A DNA stretch of 64,000 bases from Dicaeum eximium (lineage: Eukaryota > Chordata > Aves > Passeriformes > Dicaeidae), in NCBI GenBank assembly GCA_013396995.1, contig VWZP01005323.1, positions 124,359-188,358 of the forward strand. The letters run 5' to 3'. The translations under genes and the position numbers were made by a program. The notes beneath the pieces were generated by a model. The model was not told where the DNA came from, did no database searches, and was given only the letters and a program-made list of their open reading frames with translations. How positions within the stretch are numbered: the stretch's first letter is position 1; each line of letters opens with the position of its first letter. Positions 1-12,200 of this stretch are shown here, one piece after another.

Positions 1-68
1 TGCAGTTTCCCATCCCCAGCTCTGGCAGGAGACAGCCTGACCAGTGAGGGTCAGGAGAGGTGCCTCAC

Positions 69-223
69 CCAGACAGGTTCCTTGCGAGCTCATCCAGGAG
101 CCGGGCGTGCTCCTCTGCCTGCTCCACGATGGGGATCTTGCTGCTGGCTGGGGAGAACTTCTTGACCCGCTCAGTCAGGGGCAGCTTCGCCCCATCCAGC
201 AGCGCCGCCAGCTTCTCGTACGC
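69..223 (-). CDS. LAMA5: LAMA5 exon: coiled coil, last in window
   Basis: Phase 0 to 2, 155 bp. AYEKLAALLDGAKLPLTERV, then FSPASSKIPIVEQAEEHARL and ELARNLS. Aligns to mammalian FSPAGSKLRLVEAAEAHA. The next exon lies before position 1. Confidence 0.93.
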
Positions 224-3200
224 CTGCAAGGACACCTGCCACTGCTGAGGGCTGTCACACCTCTCCCTCTGCCCCTGCCAAAGTGCCTCTGCCACTCACC
301 TCCTTTGCACGCTCCATCATCTGCAGGAAGTCAGCGACCTGGGCAAGGGCGTCCCTGGCCATCTGCAGCGTCTCCTGCACCAGCGCATGCTGCTTTTGGA
401 GCTCCTGGCTCTTTTGCTGGACACAAAGACCCAGGCTTAGGGACCAGCAGGGCTGGGACAGCCCCCTTACTGCATGGCCAGGACCGTGGTGAAGGTCTAC
501 CTGATTCTCCTCCAGGTTGTTTTGGTTCAGGCTGTTCAAGTCCTCTGTCTGCCTGGTTTTGTTCACGGCCTCGTTGAGGGCATCGCGCAGATCCATGAGC
601 TGGGAGCTGTGCTGGGCCAGCCGCTCCTGGATGCTGCTCACCAGGTCCTGGTTGGACTGCCAGCGGGCATGCAGCTCGCTCCTCACCCGATGCAGCACTG
701 GGCAGGGGGGATGAGAACTGTTGCTAATTCCTCTTCCTCTGTTAAACAGACTCTTTCTGTGCCTGGCTGCCTTAAAGCCTGGCTCTGGTCTCACTAGGCA
801 GGTATCAGGGCCAGAAGTGACCATCTTCCATCCCTCCCTCCTTTTCAGCCTAGATAGCACAGGATCTTATCCATGACTGTCCCCAAACCCTTACTGCTGG
901 TGAGAGATGGGATCTCTTTCAAAGACACACAGTCATGCCTGAAAAGCTCCAGATGATGAAGAAACCCCACCTGAGGCCTTAATTACTTCCACTGTGAAAA
1001 ATGACTTATTTCCAACAAGAGCCAGTTTATAATTCCAGCTTTCAGCTACTGAGTTATGTTTTTCCAAGGCCTGCTAATCAGAAGTGTTCTCTTCCTGCAG
1101 TGCCAGCATCCCTGGTTGGGCTCACTGCTCTCACTCCCGCAAGGATGCCCTCAGGACAGCAGAGCTACTGTGGGTGCTGGCTGCTGGTTGTTACTCTATG
1201 GGGACAGCAAATAGGAAGAAACATAGTGTGACTTATTCACACCCATGTGTGATGTGAATACATCGCATAATAATGGTGATTCCTGGTTCTAAGTGTTGTC
1301 ATTTTTGTTCATCAAACAGAACTACCCAGTTAGTTCTGCTCTGAAATTTGCCTTAAGGGAAAAGGAACCACAAATTATGCTGCTGGAGTATCACAGGGAA
1401 CTCTGAAACTCCTATAAAAATGCTGGGGGTGCCTGGTTCTTAACAGCACTCTCTAAACATGACCATGATGTGCAGTGTCTGTGTGGGCTCCAAGCCAGAC
1501 CCAGCAGGGTCTGGGCAGCCCTGTGCCACCGAGCTGGACTCACACTTCTGAGCCTCCTCGTGCTCATGCCTTGCCAGCTCCTCCTGGGCTCGCAGGCTCC
1601 TCTCCTTCATCTCCCTCAGCATCCTCTCCACCTCGGCCACCTTCTGCCGGAACTCCTCGCCGGACGTGGTGCTGGCGTTCGCTGCCCCAAACCTGGCCAT
1701 CTGCTGCACCAGGTCTGCAGAGAAACCCACACCCCTGTCAGGCTCACCAAAACAGGTCCTTCTTAATTCCCTGAGGTTCTTCTCCTCACAAACCACTGAC
1801 AGCTTTCAGGCAGCACCCAGACAACAAATTGCTTGAGATCACCCAGAGGCACTGCCCCATGTTTCAGCCTCTTTGGCCGCTAACAGTAACACACACTACG
1901 TCCTGAGCATCCTTCTGTGGCTCCACCTCTTGTCCAAGATCCAGCCACTCTGTTTTCCTCAATCTCTCCTGAAGCTGCAGTGCAGATTGCCTGTTTAATG
2001 CATTTTAGTAACATCTGGGGAAGTTTCATGTGTTTTTTCCCCCAGACTTGTGTTTAGCCAAGAAGCTGAGACTCACAATAAGCCTGGTCAAAGTGAAAGC
2101 TGGGATTCTGCAGGGAGCATGGCATATCACAGGGGAAAAGCCCCAATGTGAAGACCCTTCTTGACATACCTGCAATGCCCCTCTGGATGCTTTGGATGTG
2201 CAGCAGGAGCTGTTCCCCCCTCTGGTACATGTCCCTTGTGTGCTGCTCAACGCGAATTGCTTCTCTGTGAGTCATGGTCATCTACCACAAAAACACTGGC
2301 TTAGTTCAAGTATGAGATGGTATTTTATGTGATTTGTCAGTGGGACTGTTGCTCCCAAAAGGCACACAGGGCCTGGGAATGGTCTTGTGAGGTCTTTGAA
2401 TGAGCCTGTCCTGTGCTGCTGTCCTACAATGCACTGAAGGATGATCTTACTTAGCACCTTCAGAGAAGCACAAGCATTAAAATCAGCTCCAGTGCAACAG
2501 GCTCTGGATGCTGGAACAACCCCAACACCACGGAGTTCAGCAGTGTTCTGTGCTCCTAACACAGGAAAAGCCCTAAAGCCTGGAGCCAGGCACACCTGGG
2601 TCCCGATCCAGAGACAGGGGGCTGCAGTCTGGCTGTTTGGTACACACAGGGCAGTTTGTCTTTGCAGCTGTCTGGGGAGGTATGTCATCAAGTAGAGATC
2701 TTCCCCTCTCCCTCAGATTAGGAACATTATAAATCAAATCAAGTGAAATCAAATCTTGCTCAGTTTATATGTTCTCTGAAAACATGAGTGCTGCGTTTTA
2801 GACTGGATATAGATGACATCCATGATGGACCCAGATGTTTTGTGTTCCTTACTTGTATGCCCCTTCTATAAATGATATTTGATTGAATTTATTTTTACTG
2901 CTAAAGTTGGAGCCACCTCAAAAGCAAGCAGGAAATCATGAAAAACTATCAGTACCACAAGATGTTTAACAGCTCTCCAAGGAAAGAAAGTAGGTAATCT
3001 ACCTTGAGCATCTAACACTGCAACTTAGTTCTGGTCAAGCAGGAGATGCAACCTGCCTGAACTAGGCTCTCACACCCTTCAAAGCCCTCATTTTGGTAAA
3101 AGTGGGACTTGTGTTCTGGCAAAGAAAGGTGGAGAAATACCCTACTTTGTGCTGCAGGGCGTTCAGGTCCTGTGTGAGATCCATGTTCTCATCCTCCAGC

Positions 3201-6200
3201 TCATCAGCCCTTTGCCTGACCCTGCTCATGGCTCTGTGGTACTCACGGAGCTGGTTCTAGGGAAAAAAAAAAAAAAAGGCTTTATCAGGCCAACAGGCCA
3301 GGAAACGTGGGCAGAAGGTGCCGTGAAGCCTCCCACGTACAGCAATGGCCATTATGGTGCCATTGAGGCCGTGGAGGCGAGCCCAGGCGATGGAGCTGGC
3401 GTTGAGGGTGACCAGCTGGCCGCGGATGGACGGGAAGGACATCTCAATGCTCTGCAGGTCCTCCAGCAGGAGCAGGACACAGCTGTCACACACTGCAGGG
3501 GAACACAGCAGTCAGCACAGGCCCTCTGCTGGGCTTCCCTCCCCTCTTTCCCCAGGACAGTGGGACACAGACCTTCACACTTCATGCTGTCGGGGCCGTT
3601 TGCCACCAGGATCTCGTGCTCGCGCAGGCAGATGTCACACTGCTTCCCCGTGAGCCCGCTGGGGCACGTGCACTCCCCGGTGCGAGGGTCACAGGAGCCC
3701 CCTCTGCACTCGCACTCTGCAGGGTCAAGTAACAGAGAATCATTTTGTGCTTTCACCACTCTGGAGAGAGGGGAAGGAGAGGTTTTATTCCAGCTGTGCT
3801 CGTCCACACGCCACTGCTGCGGATTCCCTGTGCAACGCAGCGACATGCACAGGCCCCCAGAGCTGCCAGCTGTTTTCTGCCTTCAACAGCTGGACCAGCA
3901 GCACAGCCCTGTCCCAGTGGCCCTGGCTGGGACCCCACACTCACTTGTGCAGCCGCCCTGGCCGAAGCCCCAGTAGCCGGGGGCGCACTGGTGGCAGCGC
4001 GAGCCGCTGACGCCGGGCAGGCAGCTGCACTGGCCGCTCTGCGCGTGGCAGCTGCTCCCCACGGCGCCGACGTCGCAGTCACACCTCCGGCAGCCCGAGC
4101 ACCCCTCAAAGCCGTAGAATCCCTCCTAGGGAAAAGCAGCATATGGATGCTCTGGTCAGCAAGAGTGCCTCTCTCCTGGGTCAGTGATGGGGGACCCCAG
4201 CTTTTCTTTCTATGAGTGTTTTGAGCACCTCAAACCTCAAAGCAACATGGTAAAGATGTGGAGCTGCAGTGAGAACAGACACACCACAGCACTGCCCTGT
4301 GAACCTGCCCTTGCCCAAGCTGGATGCATTCAGGAAAATGGGGTTTTTACTGCAGTTTCCATAATGATGCCACTTTACTGGAAGCTGGCTCCACTGCTTG
4401 CTGCCAGATCTTTAATAGGCTTTTGCCATATACAGCAGCTCATGCAAATGTAGCCTTCATCAGCTGGCAGCCAGCCCTGCTCTGCTCACAGGGGGATGAC
4501 ACACCAGGGCTGCCCCTTATCTTGTGACAAGGACAGGCACCATCCCAGGGCCCAGGTGACCCTCACCTCGCAGCGGTCACAGTGCTGGCCTGTCACTCCA
4601 GTCTTGCAGAAGCACTGGCCAGTTTGGGGATGGCAGGAGTCAGTCCCACAAGGTGAACAGCTGCACTCTGCCAGGGAAAAATACACCCAGTGTTACACTG
4701 AAGAGCCTGTCAGCCACTCACAACACTTACTGCTAACAGCAAAACTGCTATTTCCCCCTTATCTATCAAAGCTAAGACAGAGCCTCTCTCCTCTTGGATT
4801 TGCTTCTCACTACAACTTATTCCCATGACCTTTTATCCAAGCTGCATTTGGGCTGCTGTTCCTCAGAGGGAGATGAGCAGTGCTGGGAATGGGCACCCTC
4901 CCCTTGTCCCTGGGCTGGCTGCCTGCCCCACTCACGTGTGCAGTTCTTGGCTACCACGGCGTCCCCGTAGTAGCCGGGCGCGCAGAGCTCGCAGCGCACG
5001 CCGGCCGTATGGTGCATGCAGCCCGAGCAGGCGCCCGTCAGGGAGTCACAGCTGCTGAACAGCATGTTGGGATCTGTGTTCCCACTGCACTCACAGGGCT
5101 GGCACGAGCTGCCAATCACCAAGGGGTTGCCGTAGTATCCCGGGGCACACCTGGAGAAACACAAGTTACAACAGAGTGAGGATCCTGCCTGCACCGGGCA
5201 CTGGAGCTGCACAACTCAAACACTGTGAGCATCCAACACTTGTAACTGCTGCAGCCCCCAGGGATCTCAAAGCACTTTGTGTTTTGCCTCGTGACACCTC
5301 AGAAAGGTGCCTTAATCACAGGCTGTAAGTCAAGGCAAAGCACACGTAAGTCATACACCCATAGTAAGAATTTCAGCAGTCAGGCATGAAAAGGACTGAA
5401 GGAAATGCTGCCAGAACAAAGCACACAGGGGCAGAACAAACTCTCTCTGCTGCAGTCTTTAAGGGGACAACTTCTCTGCCACAGCAGTGGCTGCACAGGG
5501 CTGCCTGAGGGCCCCCCAGACACGGGTGCCACCCCCCTTACCGCTCACAGTTTGGTCCAGCGTAGCCTGGCTTGCAGAGGCACTGCATGTTGGAACCCTT
5601 GTGGACACAGCCAACAGCAAAACTGAAATGAGAAGGGGGACACAGGGAGGAGCAGTTACTCCTGATGTGGTGCCAGGGGAGCTGATCACTCATTGTGGGC
5701 TGTTGGGGCCTCGGGTAAGAGACCATGAACATGGCTTGGAGACAAAGACAAGGCTGGCATTGGGACACCTGCCCTGGTGGGGCACAGACTGGTTCCAGTG
5801 GTTAAACAGTGAGGCCAAATGGCAATCCCATCCTGGGGTGCTTACTTGTTGGAGGCAACTGAAAGAGGGCATGGGCACCCAACACACTGCAGGGGTTCTT
5901 GGGCAGAGGGGTTGCCCATGTAGCCGTCCTTGCATCGCTCACAGTGGTCTCCTTCTGTGTTGTGCTGGCAGTTCTGCAAGGAAAAGGCAAGCCCTGGGCT
6001 CAGCACTGACAACAAGAAATGGTGGATGCACTACAAACTCCCCATCAGGATGCCTCAGTCCTTCCTCCCTCCAGAGGAGGTGCCTTGTACCCTAAGCTGA
6101 CCCTGAGCAGGGTCACCACTGAAACAGTGAAGCCAATGCTCCGACTCAGGCATGGTTCTGCCAGCCCAGTTAGTATGTAAAGAGCTTTTGAGTCACATGC

Positions 6201-9200
6201 TACAGACCTCATAACTCCAAAATATCACACTGCTCCACTGTTTACTTACAAGGCATATCCCAGAGCCTGGCAAGCACTGATCTGAGTGGCCATTGCAATG
6301 GCAGGGGATGCATTTTCCCAGGAAGAGTCCCTTGGTGTCCCTGTAGTAACCTGGAGCACATTCCTGAGGAGACAGAAAAAGGCAGATATCTGAAAAACAG
6401 ACTGATACTTGTGGGAAAAGCAAAGAAACTAAATTAGTTTCCATGACAGAATTCCCCTTGGGTTGAACTGATGGAGGAAAGACTATAAGCAACTATGAAG
6501 ATTTTTCAGTGCAGTTCCTTCCTGCTCCTTCTAACCAGGAGAGAATTAGCCAGAGAGAAGGACCCATTCCAAGGTACTGCAACACCTGAATGATTTCCCC
6601 ATCACGTCCCTTCCAAGAAGTCAGATGAAACTTTTGCACCTCTCCCAAGTGCAGTGTGGTGGGGAAATGTTCCTTCCTTTGGAACAAGCCGAGCTGTCAT
6701 TTCAACCGAAGCCCTCAAGGGCCAGCTTGGAGGCAGCTGGCACCCAACACATGGCTACCTGACCCCTCTGACTGGAACAGCACATCCACTTCCCCCTGAC
6801 CTGGCAGGAGTCTCCCTGGTAGTTAGCTGGGCAGAGGCACAGCTCCACGTTGCTGGCACGCACGCCCGTGGCTGTGCCCGTGGCCATCTCCAGCACCACG
6901 CGGCGCAGGGACACGGAGGAGGAGAGCTGGGAGAAGAGTGCCCGGATCTGCAGCTGCTCCAGGTTTGCCAGCACCATCATGAGCTCCTCTCTGGACACAG
7001 GGTTGTGAGTCTCTGTGTGCCTGAAATTACCCTGGTGGGAGAAAATCTGGTATTACTGGCAGGAAGCACAAGCATATGAACATCCAGCCCAGCCGCCACA
7101 TCTTTCCCCTCAGCATGGGTGAAAGAGCCCTGCAGCACCTAAAATGCTGAGCTCAAAGCAACTGTCCCTCTGTCTGCATGGGGTCTTGTCCTTTCCTGCA
7201 TTATCTGAGCACTTCACTCGTGTGTGCAAACTCACCTCCACCAGCTGCAGCCGCCCTTCATGTGCTTCCCCTGGGGATGGGTAGGCGCCTTCCAGAAACA
7301 TGATGCTCATCTGATTTCCCTGGGAAAAGCAAGGAAGGCGTCAGTCATCACCTCATCCTGCTCCTGCATTAGCAGGGGGCACCAGGGCATTTCTTGGGCT
7401 GCACCTTCAAGATGACGTCAGGCCGGGACTCCATGGGAATGAACACGTCCCCCCTGCGAGGGTTGGAGTGCAGCTCATAGCGAAGGTGCCCTCCATAGGA
7501 GGAAACCTGAGGGAGAGACAAATCCCACACGTTGCTGCAAGTCCACACCACTGAGACAAGACGGAGATGGCCGTGTTCAACAACAGTGTGAGCAGTGCCT
7601 GCATGTCAGGCTGCTGGGGAGGTCAAGGTCGTTCCCCATTCTCTTACCTGGTCCCCAAGGTAGGAGCTGGGTGCAACCCAGTAGAGCTCCTGGTAGGCAT
7701 CTGGGAGGTTTTTGAGGTCAGCAGTGACCAGCTGCTCCCGTGGGCTCAGAGCTGTTGGCACTTCGTGGCGGTCGCTGCTCAGCAAGAGCCACCCGTTCAT
7801 GTCGACAAACTGGAGGGGAAGAGCAACTGTGGGTCTTCTATTGGAGTTACAGAAAGTATTTGGGTATTGATGCTCCAGAAGAACAGGCCCAGAGCAGCAG
7901 AAAGGGGAATAACAGGCTCACACCTCACATGCATCCTGATGAAGCCACAGGAAAGCTGATCATCACCCCCGCCCAGCACATGAGACCCCAGAGACCAGGA
8001 AAAGGGGCTGAAAGCAGGAGATGGGCACAGGGCGTCAGAGACAGCCCTCCTCATGGTGTTCCTTCAGTAGGATTAATGCAGGAGAGAGACCCGAGGGCAG
8101 CAGGGAGCCAGGTGGATGGGAGCACACCTGCCCTGCAGGCTCTGGTGGCCCTCAGCCCCTCTCACCTCAGCCCGGTGCTTCTCGGCGCTGCGGCAGCGAT
8201 CGGTCGCACCGAAGCAGAAACACTTGGTGCAGCCCTTGGGGTTGGTGGCATCCAAAGAAAACGTCCCCAGGCGGCACTGGTCACACCTCAGGCCCTCCAC
8301 ATTTTCCTGAAATACAAGCAAAGCTTAACAGCGCCAGCAGCTTCTCACAAGGCCTCAGTGGAGGACAGGGATGTCTGGCTGAGTGATCAAAGCACAGTGC
8401 TGTGGTGCTGGAAGATGTTAAAGAACATTCCCCAAACATGTTTGCTTGTACAGCAAACATTAAACTCAGCTAGAGAAAGCACTCGTAAGCCCTACAAAGA
8501 GGCTGGAGCAGGCAGCTCAGAAGCTGTTTGAGTTACTCTGCTGCCACGGAGCCAGGAGCCAAGAGGGCTGACAGCTCCACCTGCAACAAGCTCTGACACA
8601 GGGCTGGACTCAGACTGGCCATCTCATCCAGAGACAGCCCAAGGAGCAAACCTGCCAGAAGGATGAGGAGATAAGAGCTTTTCAGGGTGCTCTGAACCCA
8701 CCACCCCACGGGGCAGGCTGGGCACACACAGCCCCTGCCACCCCCTGCCAGAGCAGGAGAGTTGAGCCAAGGAGAAAGGCACCACATGGAGGCATCGAGG
8801 GACTGACCTTGCAGTGACACTGCCCTGTGACCGGGTCACACACGCTGGCTTCAGTGCCAGCCTGGTGGCAGTCACACCGCCGGCACTCGGGGTAGTGGTA
8901 GTAGCCAGGGGCACAGAGGTCACACCGTCGCCCGATGATGTTGGGCTTGCACCTGGGTGGACACAAGAGCCAGAAGAGCTTTCAGAGCTTTCCTCACCCC
9001 CATTGTGCACATTTCCTCCCTTCAGCTTGCCAAGGTGTCCCATCACTCCAGCAGGGAGCAGGGATGCTGCCAGATGTCCCCAGCGCCAGGACAAGGCTCC
9101 CTCACCTGCACTGCCCACTGTCCACGTCACAGCCTGGCTCTGTCAGCTCCTGCACGCCCGGCCGGGAGCAGTTGCAGTCCTCACAGCCGATGAGGGGGTG

Positions 9201-12200
9201 GCAGCCGAAGGTTTGGGGCTCACAGACAACACACTCCGGCTTCAGGGTGTGGGGAGGGCAGATGCACTGCCCTGTCACTTCATCACAGAGACGTGTCCCG
9301 CAGTCACAGGCTGCAAGGGACAGAAAAAGGCTGGGTTTGGGCGAGCCAGACCTGGGAGCCCGAGGCAGGCGTGGGGAATGGCTACAGAGCAGGCGCTGGG
9401 AAGGCAGAGTGGGGGACAGGAGAACTCACGCCTGCAGTTGGGGAAGCCCCAGTAGCCGGTGGCGCAGCGGGAGCACTCGCGGCCGATGACGTTGGACTTG
9501 CAGGGACACTGTCCCCCGAAGGGCTGGCACTGGCTGCCCCGCGCCCCGGCCTCGTGGCAGCGGCACGGCTGCGCCCCGTTGTTGTAGAACAGAGACAGCG
9601 AGATGGCAGAGTCACGGCAGAACCTCGAGGATGTGCTGGGGCTGCGGGGAGGGCGGGAGGGGTCAGTGCTGCACGTCCCCACAGCCTCCCCACCTCCCCA
9701 AATCCAGATCTCCTGCAGCCATGGGTACTCAATGGGAGGGAGAGCCCTGTGACACTGAGAGCTCCCAAATATCCACGTTTGGTCAGTAGAAGGAGAACCT
9801 CAGCCAGCCCCCTCCCTGCCACAGATGAAGGGAAGGGGTGCTGCTCGCTGAGAAGCTTGTGGACAGCAGGGTGGGCACCCAAACCAAGCATCTCACTTGA
9901 TGTAGAAGCTGTTGATGCCACAGCTGCTGATGAAATCGTAGGACTTGTCCAGGGGTTCCTCCTGCAGGTACTGGGAGGTGTAGCTGTCCTCAGGCACCAC
10001 AAGGATGTAATCCTGCAAAGCAAGGGCGAGCTGAGTGAGCCAGGCTCTCAGCTCATCCAAAATTACTCCAAAGTACAAATGCACCTTTAACCTTTCATGC
10101 CTTGCTGGGACAGAACATAACACATCAAGTACTGCAAAGACCAGGAGCCACTTCTCAATTGAGGTCTGTCCATCAGGGTCCCTTTAACCTAAAGCTCCAC
10201 ATAAGGAACAGCACAAATTCACTGGACTAAACCAGGCAGAATACCCCCAGAGCACAGCACTGGCTGTGCCTCAGCAGGGAGGTAGTCTTTATCATCTGAA
10301 ATTTCTCCACATGAAGGCACCTGGGTTCCAATTCTGTCTTTCAGCCATTTATCCAAATTTTGGTCAGTCTTCTAGTCCTGTTGCCTGAGAATAACATGGG
10401 CTACCTATTCTCATGATGAGGCCTGCCTGAACAAACAATATTATGCAGGTTTAAAATATTGCTAGAGCAGGAATAAGGCTTATTCTGGATTATCACAAAC
10501 TATGTATGCAAAGTAACAGCTTCAATTTCTGCCTGGTTTTGATATCAAACCAGACAAGGAAGGACACTGTCATATACAGAAGCTGCCCCTGTAAATTCTG
10601 CCCTCACTCTATTCACCACTAAGGTTGGAGACTGCAAGTTCTAGGGTAGCTCAGAGACTGAGTGATGGTGGGAAACATTCCTGCAGTCCCATGGTGACAA
10701 AAATCCAATGAAAATCCCTCTGCTGAAGCCTGCCCAGCATGCTCTGGGAGTTTCCTGGAGAGAGACTTACCAGCCACAGCTGCTTGCCCTCTGGCACTCG
10801 AACAACCACAGTCAGATCGTTATCAGTAACATCCAGGATGATCTGGTCCTCAGAAACCACCAGGCTGCGGCAACCATAGCCATGTGGGCAGAAATTCACA
10901 TTGGTCTGACCTGAAAAGACAAAAAATGCATTGGTCTCACACGTCCCTTGAGTCCCCATCACATCCTCCCAGTTTGGAAGGGATAGGTCAGCCTCACTTC
11001 ATTTCTGCAATCCCTAAAGAACCCACAGTCATCCTCTGGCTGGAAAACTTCCAGGGCTTGTGCCAAGCAGCAGCTTCCCCAGGTCCCTGCTCTTCTCACC
11101 TTGCCAGATGCGCCCACCATTGATGAGCACTTCCACAGGGAAGGTGGGGTGGTTGGGCTGGTAGAAGTGCAGGATGAAGGCGTAGCGTCCCAGGATCTGG
11201 ATCCTGCTGTTAAACACCACTGCAGCCTGCCCCAAAATGGGAGAACACAGACAAAAATCCACGTCTGACACCTGCACCCACAGCTGGGATGTTTCTGAAT
11301 TATTGCACAGATTTGTGCTCTTATTGCACAGCTGCCAGGTCTTGAGAATTCAATGAATCAAGCCCCCCATGCCCCCACACTCTCCCCCCTGCCACCTGAA
11401 AAGCTTTTCCTGGGATCCCAGAGAACAACCAAGGTAGGATAAAGCCAAGACAGGTGAGTCCACAGAAATTACAGGGCTCAGGGAGAAATTTAAAGCTCGG
11501 ATTAAATTCTGAAAATGCTAATTGATAAAGCATTTATCAACACGTAAGGAAAATTCCTCCTTTCCCCAGTGGTCCCACGTCACACCACCAACAAACCAGC
11601 CCAAGCTGTGCCTGTCCCCCTACCTGTGGGGACTGCAGGAGGATGAGCTCTGCAGTGGGGTCCATTGCTGTGGGAGGACGAGGAGCAGGCTCCACTGGCA
11701 CCCCAGCTGGAGCCACATGGACAGCCTGAGCCAGGGGCACCTCTGGGGCAATGGGCAGAGCCTGGGCCCCCTCCAAAACAATTGACTGAGAAAGCTTCAG
11801 AAACCTTGAGGGGACACAGGAGCTGCTGAAAAACAAGGAGTAAACTGGATGTGAGTGTCTCCAGAAAGAAAGAGAGGAGGGAAGCACGCCCTGTAACTCC
11901 TGGTGGATTCCAACCTGTGCCTGCTCACTACCAGCACCCCTGGGGCTCTGGGATATGGGCTCAGCAGGAAGAACAGGAGCCTGGCACAGGCCAATTCCTC
12001 TGCAAATATTTATGTGAAGCAGTGTCAAAAACCTGGATGCAGCAAGTGTCTTGCTGCATGTGAGCAAGCACAGGAATGCCTGTTTGGGATGACCCTTGAG
12101 TGTCTGTCCCAGGAGGCAGAGTGGGGCTCTGGACCATCAGTCTGACTCCCAGTCTGTGCTCAGAGGACACAAGCAAGGAGCTTCACCTCAGCTAGAGACT

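Noticed and set aside
3149..3976. Long plus-strand open frame of about 275 codons
   Set aside because: It is the antisense of LAMA5 exons and introns, with no family match and GC-rich composition that lowers stop frequency.
7740..8531. Plus-strand open frame of about 263 codons, and a similar one at 9293-10090
   Set aside because: Both run antisense across well-supported LAMA5 exons and have no recognisable domain.
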